The notes: a model not told the origin generated them from the sequence alone. A stretch of DNA of 64,000 bases from Tildeniella nuda ZEHNDER 1965/U140 (GCA_019358895.1 JAHHIG010000009.1:1-64000), one strand, 5' to 3'; counted from the stretch's first letter, positions 18,280-27,769 are shown. Translations and numbers: made by a program.

Positions 18280-19866
18280 TTACTGAGCAGTGCAAACTAA
18301 GCCAAACACGTAGTTTTGAATCGTAGTTTTGAAGTCAGGGTCGCCATTAGCGGGTTTTGTTGAAAGCGCTAGCGTCACTGGATTGCTCACTTGCCCTCGT
18401 CTAAAGAGGCTGCCAATGTCTCGCCGGAAGAGTTCTGCTGCGGGCAATTGACCCGTTACAGTAGTGGGATCGCCATTGGTTAAGGTTGTAATTTCGAGAT
18501 CATGAAAGTTCTCGAAGTTAGCAAAATCATTCCAAAGGCTAGTTGCCGCTAATGTGTCCCAAAAGAACAGTGTGTCGAAGACAAAAACGCCTGGAGCGGG
18601 ACTGTTAGCGAATTGCAACGTTTGGATAAATTGGGCGGGCGCTGTTGCACACTGGGACGGATTGTTCTTGAGGCGATCGCCAAAGCCTTGCAGTCGTGCA
18701 GAATCGGTTGCATTTAAAGGCACGATCGACACAGGAATGCTCGAATTTAAGACTTTTGCCATCGCGGGTGCATCAATCCAGAAATTGAACTCAGCGTTGT
18801 TGAGCGAGTTAAACGCTTTTTTCTGTTCGCCAGTCTGAATCGCTTCAAAATTTGTGCCAGGGAACGGGAGATGGTGCATCCCAAAAATGTGCTCACCTGC
18901 CTGGAAATAGATATTACCAGCCGTCCAGGTGGGGAACGGTTCATTCAAGCGGTAATTGCCATTGGCATCAAAGTTGTCAGCCTTGTTTGTGTCCCACGCA
19001 CCACCCATGAAGCGCGTTGAAATAACTGATTTCAAGTCAGAGAGTTTAGTTTTACGAGGGCAACCATATGCTTTAGGGTTGCGCTCAATTTTGATGTAGG
19101 CTCTCGCTAAGTTTGTTACAGGACCAACCGAAAGAATGGTGAGCGGTTTTTGACTGCGATAAGCGTCACACATGGACTCTGCAATAAAGTCAGGAGCCTT
19201 CTTTTTGGGACGAATCAGCTTTAACTCTGGCAGCTTAAATGTGTTGAGAGCGTCTTGCACTTTGGGTAAGACATACCTCAGCGTTTCATCACGGAAGGGT
19301 CGGTTAAACTCATTCCAGCAAACAATATCACGTTCAGAAAAGACAAATTCTTTATGAAAAAGACAGGGTTCTAGCGCGGGTTTACCAGCCAGCGGAAGCT
19401 GTACTCGAACGGGCGTGAACTCCGTGCCAGGAATCGGTTTGCCAAACTCATCCGTTTCATTGGGCACAGAGATTGTGGTTGCCCTGACATCACACCCAGA
19501 ATAAATTTTCGCATTACTGTATTGAGCAACCGATAGAATCTTCTGCGTAATGCCATCGATCGTTCCTTCAGCCACGCTGAACTGTCCTAAAAGAGCTTGC
19601 TTTAAGTCTGGATAACCGTTGGAATTGTTACAGTAGGATTCACCATTGGGTGCTGTAGTGACCCCAATCAGCTTCACCGGAGGCGCTTTTCCCTGCGAGG
19701 CAAGCGCTACCACCAAGACGGCATAGTAATCTTCAAAGCCTCCATCGTGATCGAGAATGACACGAATGGGATCGGCGGCAGCGGCAGCAGGCGGCAGCCA
19801 AACAACGCCCGTAATGCCTGTGAGTAACAAGCTGGAAAGGAAACATTTAAGGTTAAAGCGAAACAT
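18280..19866 (-). CDS. Exported nucleoside-hydrolase-like protein
   Basis: From the ATG at 19866 the protein has 528 residues and begins with a signal peptide (FRFNLKCFLSSLLLTGITG, then an Ala-rich cleavage region PAAAAADP). The mature start, IRVILDHDGGFEDYYAVLVV in full and quoted here as DHDGGFEDYYAV, is a variant of the DxDxGxDDAxA calcium site of inosine-uridine nucleoside hydrolases. GPVTNLARAYIK matches another family block. One of the two adjacent aspartates of the usual site is Glu here. The protein is some 200 residues longer than classical enzymes. A role in salvaging ribonucleosides in the periplasm is possible but not shown. An upstream frame extension to 20058 has no signal-like start and is not used. 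Confidence 0.78.
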   Translation of the reverse strand: MFRFNLKCFLSSLLLTGITGVVWLPPAAAAADPIRVILDHDGGFEDYYAVLVVALASQGKAPPVKLIGVTTAPNGESYCNNSNGYPDLKQALLGQFSVAEGTIDGITQKILSVAQYSNAKIYSGCDVRATTISVPNETDEFGKPIPGTEFTPVRVQLPLAGKPALEPCLFHKEFVFSERDIVCWNEFNRPFRDETLRYVLPKVQDALNTFKLPELKLIRPKKKAPDFIAESMCDAYRSQKPLTILSVGPVTNLARAYIKIERNPKAYGCPRKTKLSDLKSVISTRFMGGAWDTNKADNFDANGNYRLNEPFPTWTAGNIYFQAGEHIFGMHHLPFPGTNFEAIQTGEQKKAFNSLNNAEFNFWIDAPAMAKVLNSSIPVSIVPLNATDSARLQGFGDRLKNNPSQCATAPAQFIQTLQFANSPAPGVFVFDTLFFWDTLAATSLWNDFANFENFHDLEITTLTNGDPTTVTGQLPAAELFRRDIGSLFRRGQVSNPVTLALSTKPANGDPDFKTTIQNYVFGLVCTAQ

Positions 19867-20240
19867 GGTTCTCATCACGGTGCTGGATAGATGGTTTCGA
19901 GATCGCTTTGCACAGTCGATGATGGTTGCTACAGCCGCACTCAATGCAGAACGATTGAAGCTAAAGTTTGCAGCCGATCGAGAGCAAACGCTTGGCTGAG
20001 CGATCGTTGGAGCAAAATCTCTTTCTAGCAAAAGGTTTGAATGAGAGGAGGGTAGCACACCGTCATTTCAGGCAACAGTCAACGCTCATTTTCCAGGAGA
20101 TACGCAATAAATTCAGACGTTTAAAGAACGTTTTCGCAATTTCTACGGCTATTGAGCCATTTTCATGTGTTTGGCTTCCACTTCCTACTCCCCGTCCTCC
20201 AGCGTTCTACATACCTGGAAATTGCTAGGTTGCTGAGCCA
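19867..20240. other. Intergenic region upstream of the exported hydrolase
   Basis: About 370 bp lie between two minus-strand genes. It should carry the promoter of the nucleoside-hydrolase-like gene. No hairpin with a T-tract and no recognisable operator was found. Confidence 0.45.
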
Positions 20241-22520
20241 TCAAGAGTCTGCACCAAGTTTGCTGGCAGGCAAGACGCGACGGATTTCGGCGATCGTGGT
20301 GATGCCTGTCGTTACTTTAGCGATCGCAGCTTTGCGGAACGAATCAAACTGGCTCTCGTTTAAGTAATTCGTTAACTCCGTCAGTGACCCTTCGTAGATT
20401 AACTGGCGGATTGCAGCATCCACATGTAAGAGTTCGATCATGGCTTCCCGCCCTAAGTAGCCGGAGTGGAAGCAATGGGAGCATCCTCTTCCGTGCCGCC
20501 AGTTTTGTGGGCTTGCCTCTGCCAGACTTAGACTCAGCGTTTGTAAATCTGCCTCGGTTGGCGTGTAAGGTTCAGCACAATGCGGGCAAACGCGTCGTAC
20601 CAGACGTTGAGCGACGACTCCCAGCAGCGCATCACTAATTAAGCCAGGATCGGGTCCGATATCTCTGAGTCGTGGAATGGCACCGATCGCATCATTCGTG
20701 TGCAGGGTTGTGAGCACCAAATGTCCTGTTAAAGCAGCCCTCACAGCGGTTTCTGCCGTCTCACCATCCCGAATTTCGCCTACCATAATAATGTCCGGGT
20801 CTTGCCGCAAGATTGCCCGTAGCCCTGCCGGAAAGGTCATGCCAGCCGTTTCATTGACCTGCGTTTGTGTGATGGAGGGGAGGATATATTCAACTGGATC
20901 TTCAACAGTGACAACGTTGACGTGCTCGGTGGCGATCGCTTGCAAGCTGGTGTACAGCGTACTGGTTTTTCCAGAGCCTGTCGGACCTGTGAAAATAATC
21001 ATGCCCTGGGGTTGCTTCAGCCAGCCTTGATAGAGTGCCAGAGCTTTTCCGGTGAAGCCCAGTTCATCCACTTGGGAGAATGGATTTTGCCGGGGTAGCA
21101 GGCGAATCACGGCTTTTTCACCGCCCACACAGGGCAGCGTGCTCACCCGCAAATCCAAGTCCAGGTTCGCGGCTGTTGTAGAGGTATATTGTTCACTAAT
21201 ACGGGCATCTTGAGGGCGACGGCTCTCGGAAATGTCCATGTCTGCCATGACTTTGAGCGCGACGATCGTCCGCCGACTCACCGCCAACGGCAGCATGGTT
21301 ACATCGCGCAAAATGCCGTCAATGCGGTAGCGTACCCGTAAGCCTTCAGTCGTCGGTTCAAGGTGGATATCGCTAACACGATTGCGAACGGCACTGGCAA
21401 GCAGTACTTTGATCTGAGCGATTTGGTTGTCGGCTTGCGACAGGTGATATTCTGCTGCTTCGCTGATGTTTTCTGGCTCCAGTGTTTCCGTGAGAGGCGC
21501 GATCGCCACAGCCGTTTGGTTTTTTCCAAGGCTCTCTGCAATTTGTCTTCCTGTAAGCGTGTCAAAACTAGCCGCACTTGCTTCTCCAACGCGTGTCCGC
21601 TGTGGTTTGGCTGTAGGTCGCAACGGTCTGGCTTGCGGCTTGCGACTCTGGTTTTTGAAGCGCGATCGCTGGTCGATCGCCACCTTCAGCAATGGTACCT
21701 GGAGAAACAACACCCAAAAAAGATACAGATATTTTTGCGCCAACAGATGTTGGAGCAGCGCTTCTAAGGGTGAAGTCTGCGGCTTGACAGTTGGAGCTTT
21801 GAAGCTGAAGTCTGCAACTGGAGGCGGCGACGTTTGAGCTACCGGAACGGACGGGCGCAGCTTGATGGTTCGCTGGATTGGCTGTGGTTGGGTCAGCCGT
21901 GGCTGGGTTGATGGCGGTTTGAGTGACGCAACGGTCTGTTGAGACTGCGACTGTTGAGACTGCGACTGTTGAGACTGCGACTGTTGAGATTGCGATCGTG
22001 GCTTGAGTTTAGCGGTGACGCTTCCTTTCTTTACTCGCTGCGGTTGGCGGTTTTCAGGCAGCTTTGGAACAGGTAGAAGGCTGGCATCGCTATCTGGCGT
22101 TTGGTTTGGGGCAACTCTGGTTGGCTGCGGCGTTGGTAGTGGATTGGTCGGTACCGCTGTTGCAGGCGGTCGCGCAGTCGGTGTTGTCGATGAAGGGAAT
22201 CGCGTTGACGGAATGGTCGATCGAGGAGTGGGAATCGTCGCTGATTCATCCTCATCATCAGCTAAATCGGGAGCGATCGCCGCTGATGATGGCGGAGCGG
22301 AACGTACCGTTGGATTAGGTTGGGTGGTTTTACGAGCAGGTTGGTTTGGTTTTTTGCCGCACAGTCGCGCTAAATCTTGAGTGCTACGTCCTTCAATGCG
22401 GAGATAGCAAGTGGAATCGTAGTCATTCGTTTCCTGAGCTGTGGCATGAGAAACAAGAGATGACAGCACTGTCGAAACAGCAACGGTTGTGACAGCAATA
22501 AATCCAAGTGATTTCAGCAT
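20241..22520 (-). CDS. PilB/GspE-type secretion ATPase with an export-like N-terminus
   Basis: The 759-residue protein ends in a complete type II/IV secretion ATPase domain. It has a Walker A GPTGSGKTSTLY (near residue 512), a Walker B/Asp-box stretch DPDIIMVGEIRDGETAETA, the His box TTLHTNDA, and a zinc site with CPHC (about 645) and CSHC (about 680). The first 290 residues are unusual. They comprise a signal-like hydrophobic start (MLKSLGFIAVTTVAVSTVL), a short Cys-containing region (CYLRIEGRSTQDLARLC), a long Pro/Thr/Ser linker with a QSQSQ repeat, and a hydrophobic segment near 265-285 (YLYLFWVLFLQVPLL). This predicts a periplasmic arm and a cytoplasmic ATPase joined by a membrane helix. 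Normal PilB is soluble. Other pilus genes are not nearby. Confidence 0.9.
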   Translation of the reverse strand: MLKSLGFIAVTTVAVSTVLSSLVSHATAQETNDYDSTCYLRIEGRSTQDLARLCGKKPNQPARKTTQPNPTVRSAPPSSAAIAPDLADDEDESATIPTPRSTIPSTRFPSSTTPTARPPATAVPTNPLPTPQPTRVAPNQTPDSDASLLPVPKLPENRQPQRVKKGSVTAKLKPRSQSQQSQSQQSQSQQSQSQQTVASLKPPSTQPRLTQPQPIQRTIKLRPSVPVAQTSPPPVADFSFKAPTVKPQTSPLEALLQHLLAQKYLYLFWVLFLQVPLLKVAIDQRSRFKNQSRKPQARPLRPTAKPQRTRVGEASAASFDTLTGRQIAESLGKNQTAVAIAPLTETLEPENISEAAEYHLSQADNQIAQIKVLLASAVRNRVSDIHLEPTTEGLRVRYRIDGILRDVTMLPLAVSRRTIVALKVMADMDISESRRPQDARISEQYTSTTAANLDLDLRVSTLPCVGGEKAVIRLLPRQNPFSQVDELGFTGKALALYQGWLKQPQGMIIFTGPTGSGKTSTLYTSLQAIATEHVNVVTVEDPVEYILPSITQTQVNETAGMTFPAGLRAILRQDPDIIMVGEIRDGETAETAVRAALTGHLVLTTLHTNDAIGAIPRLRDIGPDPGLISDALLGVVAQRLVRRVCPHCAEPYTPTEADLQTLSLSLAEASPQNWRHGRGCSHCFHSGYLGREAMIELLHVDAAIRQLIYEGSLTELTNYLNESQFDSFRKAAIAKVTTGITTIAEIRRVLPASKLGADS
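21936..21995. repeat. 15-bp in-frame tandem repeat x4
   Basis: Four copies of CTGTTGAGACTGCGA (the last with one change) encode a run of Gln/Ser residues in the linker of the PilB-like protein. The unit is a multiple of three, so copy-number changes would keep the frame. Confidence 0.93.
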
Positions 22521-22803
22521 AATGCTGTAGAGGTCAAGAGCGATTAACTGTTTGCCGTATCAATACGCACGTCGGGGCTAATACCGCTAAAGCACAGCTT
22601 ACCAAGCCGACGTTAAATTCAACTGAATCATGACCATTTTTTTAGCGCTGGCACCAGGCTAATTGCTCAATAGTCTACTTCCAGTGCTCTGGAGAATAAA
22701 GTCATATCCACCTTAAAGGTGCTTGTAGCTGTTCTTGACGCAGAAGAATGCCTCCACCCCATATTTATAGAGGTTGCCAACCAAGTGAAGTATAGTCGCG
22801 AAG

Positions 22804-22873
22804 AGGCAGAGGGCAGAGGGCAGAGGGCAGAAGGCAGAGGGCAGAAGGCAGAGGGCAGAGGGCAGAGGGCAGT
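22804..22873. repeat. GGCAGAG heptamer array
   Basis: About ten copies of the heptamer GGCAGAG, some with GGCAGAA, run without a break. Variants of the same unit appear in the modBC linker near 48160-48200. Confidence 0.92.
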
Positions 22874-23016
22874 TTTCCTTCCGCCTCCTGCCTTTTGCCT
22901 CAAAACCTGAGAACTCGTACCGCACTCAAACGAAGACCGCTCTAGTGCCACCAGAACGTATTTTCCAAAGACCAGGCAATGACATGGCTAAGGATCGTGG
23001 ATTAAATCATCTGTGT

Positions 23017-23082
23017 AGGTTGGGTTGAGCTTGGCGAAACCCAACATCTATGAGCTTTGGGTTTCGTGCCTCAACCTAACCT
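23017..23082. repeat. Inverted-repeat element (AGGTTGGGTTGAG)
   Basis: AGGTTGGGTTGAG (23017-23029) faces CTCAACCTAACCT (23070-23082) with one G·T position. The centre contains a second imperfect pair, GAAACCCAAC and GGGTTTCG. It resembles a dispersed cyanobacterial intergenic repeat and is not close enough to a gene end to be called a terminator. Confidence 0.75.
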
Positions 23083-23397
23083 GCAAAAGTCGATGTTATT
23101 TAATTCTCATTCCTAAAGTTTGATGGTATCGCCCTCCTCTATCTCAACTTGCTCTCAAGAGACGTGCCTAGATCACTCTGTAAGAGCGATCCGCACTTAC
23201 GTAACGTCACTGGGATTTACATTAACTTTACTCATGGATTAATTTCTTCAAGTGATGAAGAAGCTCACGCCCCATCAGTAGCATTACTGGTTTGAGAACG
23301 CTAACTTGAGGTCATGAAACGGTTTGTTGTGCAGAGATCTACCCATCGCCTTAGCTTAGAAGCTCATTGTCACATCAAATACTAGAGGTTACCTAGA

Positions 23398-24246
23398 ATG
23401 TCAGTCTCTTCACCGAAAAACCCAGTGTTACCTGCTACTGTGCTTGCTGGTGCAGTGTTCTCCTCACTTACGGTGCCTCTAGCTGTTTTTGGTTCAGGAC
23501 CCGTTGATATTCAGTTGAACCAGGAGCCTGTGTTCTCTGGAACTGTGAAGGATTTCGCAGCGCCTTACGTAGGAGTCGTCGGCATTCTCAGCATCGGGGC
23601 AGGTGTTGCAGGTGTTGCGATCGCTGGCTGGCAACAGTCTTCCCGTAAATCTGGGCAAGTAGAAGCGAAGCTCTCCAATCTACAGCGGAAATTAGAGGAA
23701 AAAGAGTCGCAGCTAGAAGCGGCAATGCTAGCAGAACATCGGCTAGAAGCATCTGGGCTGGACTTCTTTCTTCAAGATGAAACGCGACCGAATGCAGCAC
23801 CGCACACGACTGCAACAACGTCTCGGTCAGGCGTGGCGAACACTAAAGCACCGATTGCTGATACTCGCGTCAGTCACGCTCAGTCCATTCAGCCTGTTCT
23901 CGACGCGGAGCCAACCCAAGCTGCGGTACAGTCAGTGGTTTCCACGCTGGCAGCCGCCCAAGCCTTTTTGAGCTTTACTCGCTCCAATGGTTCAGCGCAA
24001 GCTAGTTACGACAGTCGATCGATGACGCAAGAATTGCCCACTGCTAACACTAGCCTGCAAGAACTGCAAAATCAGCTTCAGCTAATTATGTCTCAGGTGG
24101 AAACACTTCGCAGTTCTCTAGAGGCTGATGTCAAAGCGCCTGCTAAGCACTCTCAGCAGCCAGCCCATGCCACTAACATCCAAGAGCATCTACATCATCG
24201 ACCTGTAGCCAAGCCACAGTGGGTGATGCAACCAATGGCATCCTGA
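23398..24246 (+). CDS. Membrane protein with coiled coil, function unknown
   Basis: The 282-residue protein has a hydrophobic N-terminal segment (about 12-32), a second membrane helix (about 55-80, VGVVGILSIGAGVAGVAIAG), a coiled coil (about 88-118, KLSNLQRKLEEKESQLEAAM) and a Gln/Ala-rich tail with another short coiled coil (LQELQNQLQLIMSQVETLRSSL). No enzyme motif is seen. A GAGGTTACCTAGA stretch precedes the ATG. It is a single-gene unit, probably specific to cyanobacteria. Confidence 0.75.
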   Translation: MSVSSPKNPVLPATVLAGAVFSSLTVPLAVFGSGPVDIQLNQEPVFSGTVKDFAAPYVGVVGILSIGAGVAGVAIAGWQQSSRKSGQVEAKLSNLQRKLEEKESQLEAAMLAEHRLEASGLDFFLQDETRPNAAPHTTATTSRSGVANTKAPIADTRVSHAQSIQPVLDAEPTQAAVQSVVSTLAAAQAFLSFTRSNGSAQASYDSRSMTQELPTANTSLQELQNQLQLIMSQVETLRSSLEADVKAPAKHSQQPAHATNIQEHLHHRPVAKPQWVMQPMAS

Positions 24247-24325
24247 GCGACTGGAAGACTGCTAGCCTGTCTAAAGTTGGGGTTAAAATTGGGAGCTAAG
24301 GGTCAGGTAACAGGCTCTTCTGGCT

Positions 24326-24466
24326 GGGAGCATGTCACCTTTGCGCCCTCACCCTTAAATCCCTCTCCCCAGGGAGAGGGACTTTGAATCCTTGCTCCCT
24401 TCTCCTGGGGGAGAAGGGTTGGGGATGAGGGCAGAATCTAGCACTTGCGAAAGTGACATGCTCCCC
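24326..24466. mobile_element. MITE-like hairpin element, about 140 bp
   Basis: Perfect 13-bp ends, GGGAGCATGTCAC (24326-24338) and GTGACATGCTCCC (24453-24465), enclose further inverted segments: GCCCTCACCC against GGATGAGGGC, and CCCTCTCCCCAGGGAGAGGG as an internal hairpin. There is no coding capacity. The GCCCTCACCC..CCCTCTCCC motif recurs in many cyanobacterial spacers, so it is probably a non-autonomous mobile repeat. Confidence 0.7.
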
Positions 24467-24746
24467 TTCTGGCTCCCAATGCCATTTCACTTTTTCTAAA
24501 GCGCTGTTATCCAGTCAAATTGCTGTCGGAACACGTCAAATAGCATTCGCCTTCCATATGTAGAAATGTGGCACTCGGTTTAACAATGCATGGAATTGCT
24601 GTTAAACTACTGATTGAATTTGGCGCTTTACTTCAGTTTTGATTGATATGTTTTTGAGTTAATGAAAGAACGGGAGGTTTGCGCCGCTAAAGTATCGCTC
24701 AATGCTTGAATTATCTTGCTAATAAGTTAGATAAGTTTTATTTTTA

Positions 24747-24773
24747 CCGAATGTAGCTAAAAGCTATATTCGG
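24747..24773. terminator. Hairpin, possible terminator
   Basis: CCGAATGTAGCT (24747-24758) pairs with AGCTATATTCGG (24762-24773), with one G·T pair and an AAA loop, 33 bp past the stop of the minus-strand lipoprotein gene. T-tracts are weak, so termination is only likely. Confidence 0.45.
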
Positions 24774-24805
24774 CATTTCTGTTGATTCTATCCAATTGCG
24801 GATTA

Positions 24806-25561
24806 CTAACGCAGACGCTGCGAGAATGATAGCGGTGCAGTGGATTGTTTCTCCTTCAATTCTGGCAGTTTGACTGCCGTGGCGTTGATTGGTGCGCTAC
24901 TCAATTCCGATCGCGTACTCTGATCTCTATCGAAAGTATTAGCATCCAATGCTGTCGATGTAGCTTTGCTGATGGGTGGGGTTACTGTTAGCGTCTGTTT
25001 TGCCTGGAGATACCATTGCCCATCAGTCGTGAAGCGGATATTGGCTCCTTCCAATTTCTTACCCTGGTTGTCCAGTGGTTGTGAAAGTGCTTTGGGTTGG
25101 CTGGAAGAGTCGATCGCGGCGACAAAAACTACATCAGTACTAGGTTGCAGCCGCTGGATTTGAGCCTGATTCACTTGCCAAGCTTCTTGATTTTGACCGT
25201 CAGGCGTACTTTGCCAGAGCTTGAGCGTTGCTTGCCATTTGCCCTGCGTCACCACAACTGCTTGACGGTCTAGGATGACGTAGTTTGTAGTGTCGTCTGT
25301 ACTAATAGGCTGAACGGATGATGTGAACGGACGGATACCTTGAACGACGATGCGGCTTTGATCAGACACGTTAGTTTGACCGGAAATGACGTAAACGCCA
25401 GGACGATCGGCTGGATCAACTTTCATACTTAGCTCGGCTGGGAACGATCGCTCTCTGGTACAGCCAACGCTAAATAGCAGTAGCGAAACGCTTAGGGCTT
25501 TGATAGTACGCTGAAAAGAATCGTCCAGGCTTAGCACACGTGGCGATAAAACGTTAAACAT
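24806..25561 (-). CDS. Putative lipoprotein, function unknown
   Basis: The 251-residue protein begins at an ATG (25561) with a good ribosome-binding site, AGGAAG, 6 bases upstream. A longer GTG start at 25588 is rejected for that reason. The N-terminus has a hydrophobic stretch ending in a lipobox, LLLFSVGC, so it should be a lipoprotein. The rest is a predicted beta-rich domain (PGVYVISGQTNVSDQSRIVV) of unrecognised family, followed by a Ser/Thr-rich tail. It is transcribed away from the cellulose operon with a 380-bp shared upstream region, so a link to that operon is possible but unproven. Confidence 0.75.
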   Translation of the reverse strand: MFNVLSPRVLSLDDSFQRTIKALSVSLLLFSVGCTRERSFPAELSMKVDPADRPGVYVISGQTNVSDQSRIVVQGIRPFTSSVQPISTDDTTNYVILDRQAVVVTQGKWQATLKLWQSTPDGQNQEAWQVNQAQIQRLQPSTDVVFVAAIDSSSQPKALSQPLDNQGKKLEGANIRFTTDGQWYLQAKQTLTVTPPISKATSTALDANTFDRDQSTRSELSSAPINATAVKLPELKEKQSTAPLSFSQRLR

Positions 25562-25942
25562 TACACTTCCTTTGATTTCAATTGTCACCGCAGACGTTAT
25601 GGTTTGGTCTTGATTACAAAGAACAAAACTTTTAGCATTTCTCCGGAGCTTATTTAATTGAGCGCGTAAAGAATGGAGAAGCTAAGCACAGCGTATCCAA
25701 CGTTTAGCATCGTCTTCATCTGCTCTAGTTGAAGCGTGAACGTTAGAGATAGTTCGGGAAACAATCCAAGCATTTCTTAGCTACAAAGCCAGGAGTGAGT
25801 GCGCGTACTCACGCTTCAAAATAAGTTTCAGACTGCATTCAGGGTTGCCTCATTGAACGGATAGCTTTGTTAACGGCTCTTGTTGCTAGAGCTACGGCTA
25901 CCCATTTAAGAGAGCGAGATTTAGCGTTTAGTTAATTGTGGT
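25562..25942. promoter_or_regulatory. Divergent upstream region of the cellulose operon
   Basis: This 381-bp region lies between the minus-strand lipoprotein gene and the five-gene plus-strand operon and must contain the operon promoter. No clear -35/-10 pair, operator or c-di-GMP riboswitch was recognised. Confidence 0.4.
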
Positions 25943-27769
25943 GTGAATCGAATGACTCTTGAGCCGCGGTCTACTGTCTCCACTTTTATGCCACCCTGGA
26001 AGGCTGGGTTAACTGGGTCACTATCTTTAACTGCGTTTTTAGCGGTAGGGGTGGCACCAGTGAAACCAGCACCTCTGCACGATCGCGCGGACTCATCGCC
26101 CCAGCAGGTGATGGCTGACGAACAAGCCAAGCTGGCGGATGCGCGGGCAAGTCGCCAGGAAGCGTTACAGCCTCCCGCCTCTGCGATCGCAGCCAAGTCG
26201 ATCGCGCCGCCCCAGTCTCTACCGTCGATGGAATCCTCCCGGTCTGGCTATACCAATGAAGATGAACTGATTCAACAGATGGCTGGCGCGACGAATCGGG
26301 CAAGACCAGCCAGAACGAACTCAGCTAGAACGAATTCAACCAGAGCCAAACTGCCTGCGTTTTCGCCACCGTCCGTTGCCGCAACGGTAACGAAGCAGTC
26401 TGCTCCACCCGCTAGAGTGGCGAAGCAGAAGGCTCCATTTTTGATTACGGTAGGAACCAATTCTGATTTGGGGCTGGGCTTATTGGCACCGTCACCGAGT
26501 AGTTGTGGTGCAGCCTGCGGTGGCTCTCCGCTGCTAGTGCCATCGTTGCCTCGGATTAGTTCACGCACACTAGCGCAATCAACACCGCCACCGCCCTACT
26601 CGACGCTGCCTACGCCCGGTTTTCTGGATGGAGTGATGCCCACTGGCTCAACGACCAATGGGACGACCAGTGAACCGTTGCTCTTGCCGACCAGCAGCCC
26701 AGCCACGATTCAGCCCCCGGCGTTTAGGACGCAGCCTGCGACGGTGCCACAGCCGCGACGGACGCTACTTCGCACCACGGCACTCAGCGACCCGTCGATC
26801 AAACTACAAGGGGTTTATCTTTACCAGGGCGATCAATCATCCGCGCGGGCACGTTTATCGATTTCGTATCCGCTCACGCCCCATCTCCTGTTTGGCGCGA
26901 CCTTTGACTTGACGGATGGCAACGCGTTTGCCGATTCGCAGGCGCAAGGCTTTAGCGTGAACGAGCTGTACTTCGCGGCTTCGCTACCAGAGCTGCCCAA
27001 TCTACGTTTGGTGGTCGGGCAACTGGATTTGACCTCTTATTTCGATCGCAACAGCTTTGCGAAAGACGGCGCGACTCATTTCTTTAACCCAGTGTTTCAG
27101 ACGAATCCGGCTCTCAGCGCAACGGGCATTTCGTCGCGTCCAGCGGCACTGATCAACTGGACGTTGACGGACAACATTGAGGCAAAGGCAGCGGTCTTCT
27201 CCTCATCGCGCAACTTGGGTGATTTTAGTCTGGATGGGTTCGCGGGTGAAATTGGTGTCCGCTACGGCAATGCGGTTATCCGAGGTACCTACGTCACCGA
27301 TCGCGACGCTGGTACACGGGATGGCTTCCAGGAAATCTTTCAGGTTGCCCGTGGTAATGGCGTGACGGGCTTTTTGAAGGGCGATCGCGAAGAATCGTAT
27401 GGATTAAACGGTGAGTTTTTCATTCCAAACCTGAAATTGGGCTTATTCGCCCGCTATGGACGGTACAACAACGTTGCGATTAACCGCAGCGCGGAGACGT
27501 ACAGCCTGGGATTCAACTTTCTAGATGTCTTTGCACCCGACGATCGCCTTGGGTTGGCATACGGTCGCGGTCTTTCCAACGGGTCGCTGCGGCAACAAGC
27601 AGATGCCAAAAATCCCGACGTTCTGGAGCTTTTCTACGATTTTCGTCTTCTGCCTAACTTGAGATTGGGCTTCTCGCTTCAGGAGCGCAATGCATTCTCG
27701 GAAATCATTGCGGGTGTGCGGGTGAAAACCGAGTTTGATGTTACGCCCAGAGGCAAAGTGGCTCAGTAA
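25943..27769 (+). CDS. Outer-membrane beta-barrel (OprB-like) of the cellulose operon
   Basis: The 608-residue protein has an N-terminal hydrophobic signal-like segment (about 22-42), a 240-residue Pro/Ala/Ser/Thr-rich disordered region, and a C-terminal barrel of about 330 residues. The barrel shows repeated amphipathic strands (LRLVVGQLDLTSYFDRNSF, LGLFARYGRYNN, ETYSLGFNFLDVF, RLGFSLQERN), like carbohydrate porins of the OprB type. It is the first gene of the bcs operon, 47 bp ahead of the TPR gene. In proteobacteria BcsC has both TPRs and a barrel, so this gene and the next probably divide that job. The C-terminus lacks the usual final aromatic residue. The start is a GTG at 25943, with an ATG at 25952 as an alternative. 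Confidence 0.78.
   Translation: MNRMTLEPRSTVSTFMPPWKAGLTGSLSLTAFLAVGVAPVKPAPLHDRADSSPQQVMADEQAKLADARASRQEALQPPASAIAAKSIAPPQSLPSMESSRSGYTNEDELIQQMAGATNRARPARTNSARTNSTRAKLPAFSPPSVAATVTKQSAPPARVAKQKAPFLITVGTNSDLGLGLLAPSPSSCGAACGGSPLLVPSLPRISSRTLAQSTPPPPYSTLPTPGFLDGVMPTGSTTNGTTSEPLLLPTSSPATIQPPAFRTQPATVPQPRRTLLRTTALSDPSIKLQGVYLYQGDQSSARARLSISYPLTPHLLFGATFDLTDGNAFADSQAQGFSVNELYFAASLPELPNLRLVVGQLDLTSYFDRNSFAKDGATHFFNPVFQTNPALSATGISSRPAALINWTLTDNIEAKAAVFSSSRNLGDFSLDGFAGEIGVRYGNAVIRGTYVTDRDAGTRDGFQEIFQVARGNGVTGFLKGDREESYGLNGEFFIPNLKLGLFARYGRYNNVAINRSAETYSLGFNFLDVFAPDDRLGLAYGRGLSNGSLRQQADAKNPDVLELFYDFRLLPNLRLGFSLQERNAFSEIIAGVRVKTEFDVTPRGKVAQ

Larger units (their letters stand above)
22521..23397. other. 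Divergent intergenic region with repeats
   Basis: This 877-bp gap lies between the minus-strand PilB-like gene and the plus-strand coiled-coil gene. It holds a GGCAGAG heptamer array (22804-22873) and an inverted repeat (23017-23082). No gene is supported. Confidence 0.6.
24247..24805. other. Intergenic region carrying a MITE-like element
   Basis: The 559-bp gap between convergent genes contains the hairpin element at 24326-24466 and a smaller hairpin at 24747-24773. No coding frame is supported. Confidence 0.6.

Noticed and set aside
20059..20240. Possible terminator or small RNA between the two minus-strand genes
   Set aside because: No stable hairpin followed by a T-tract was found.
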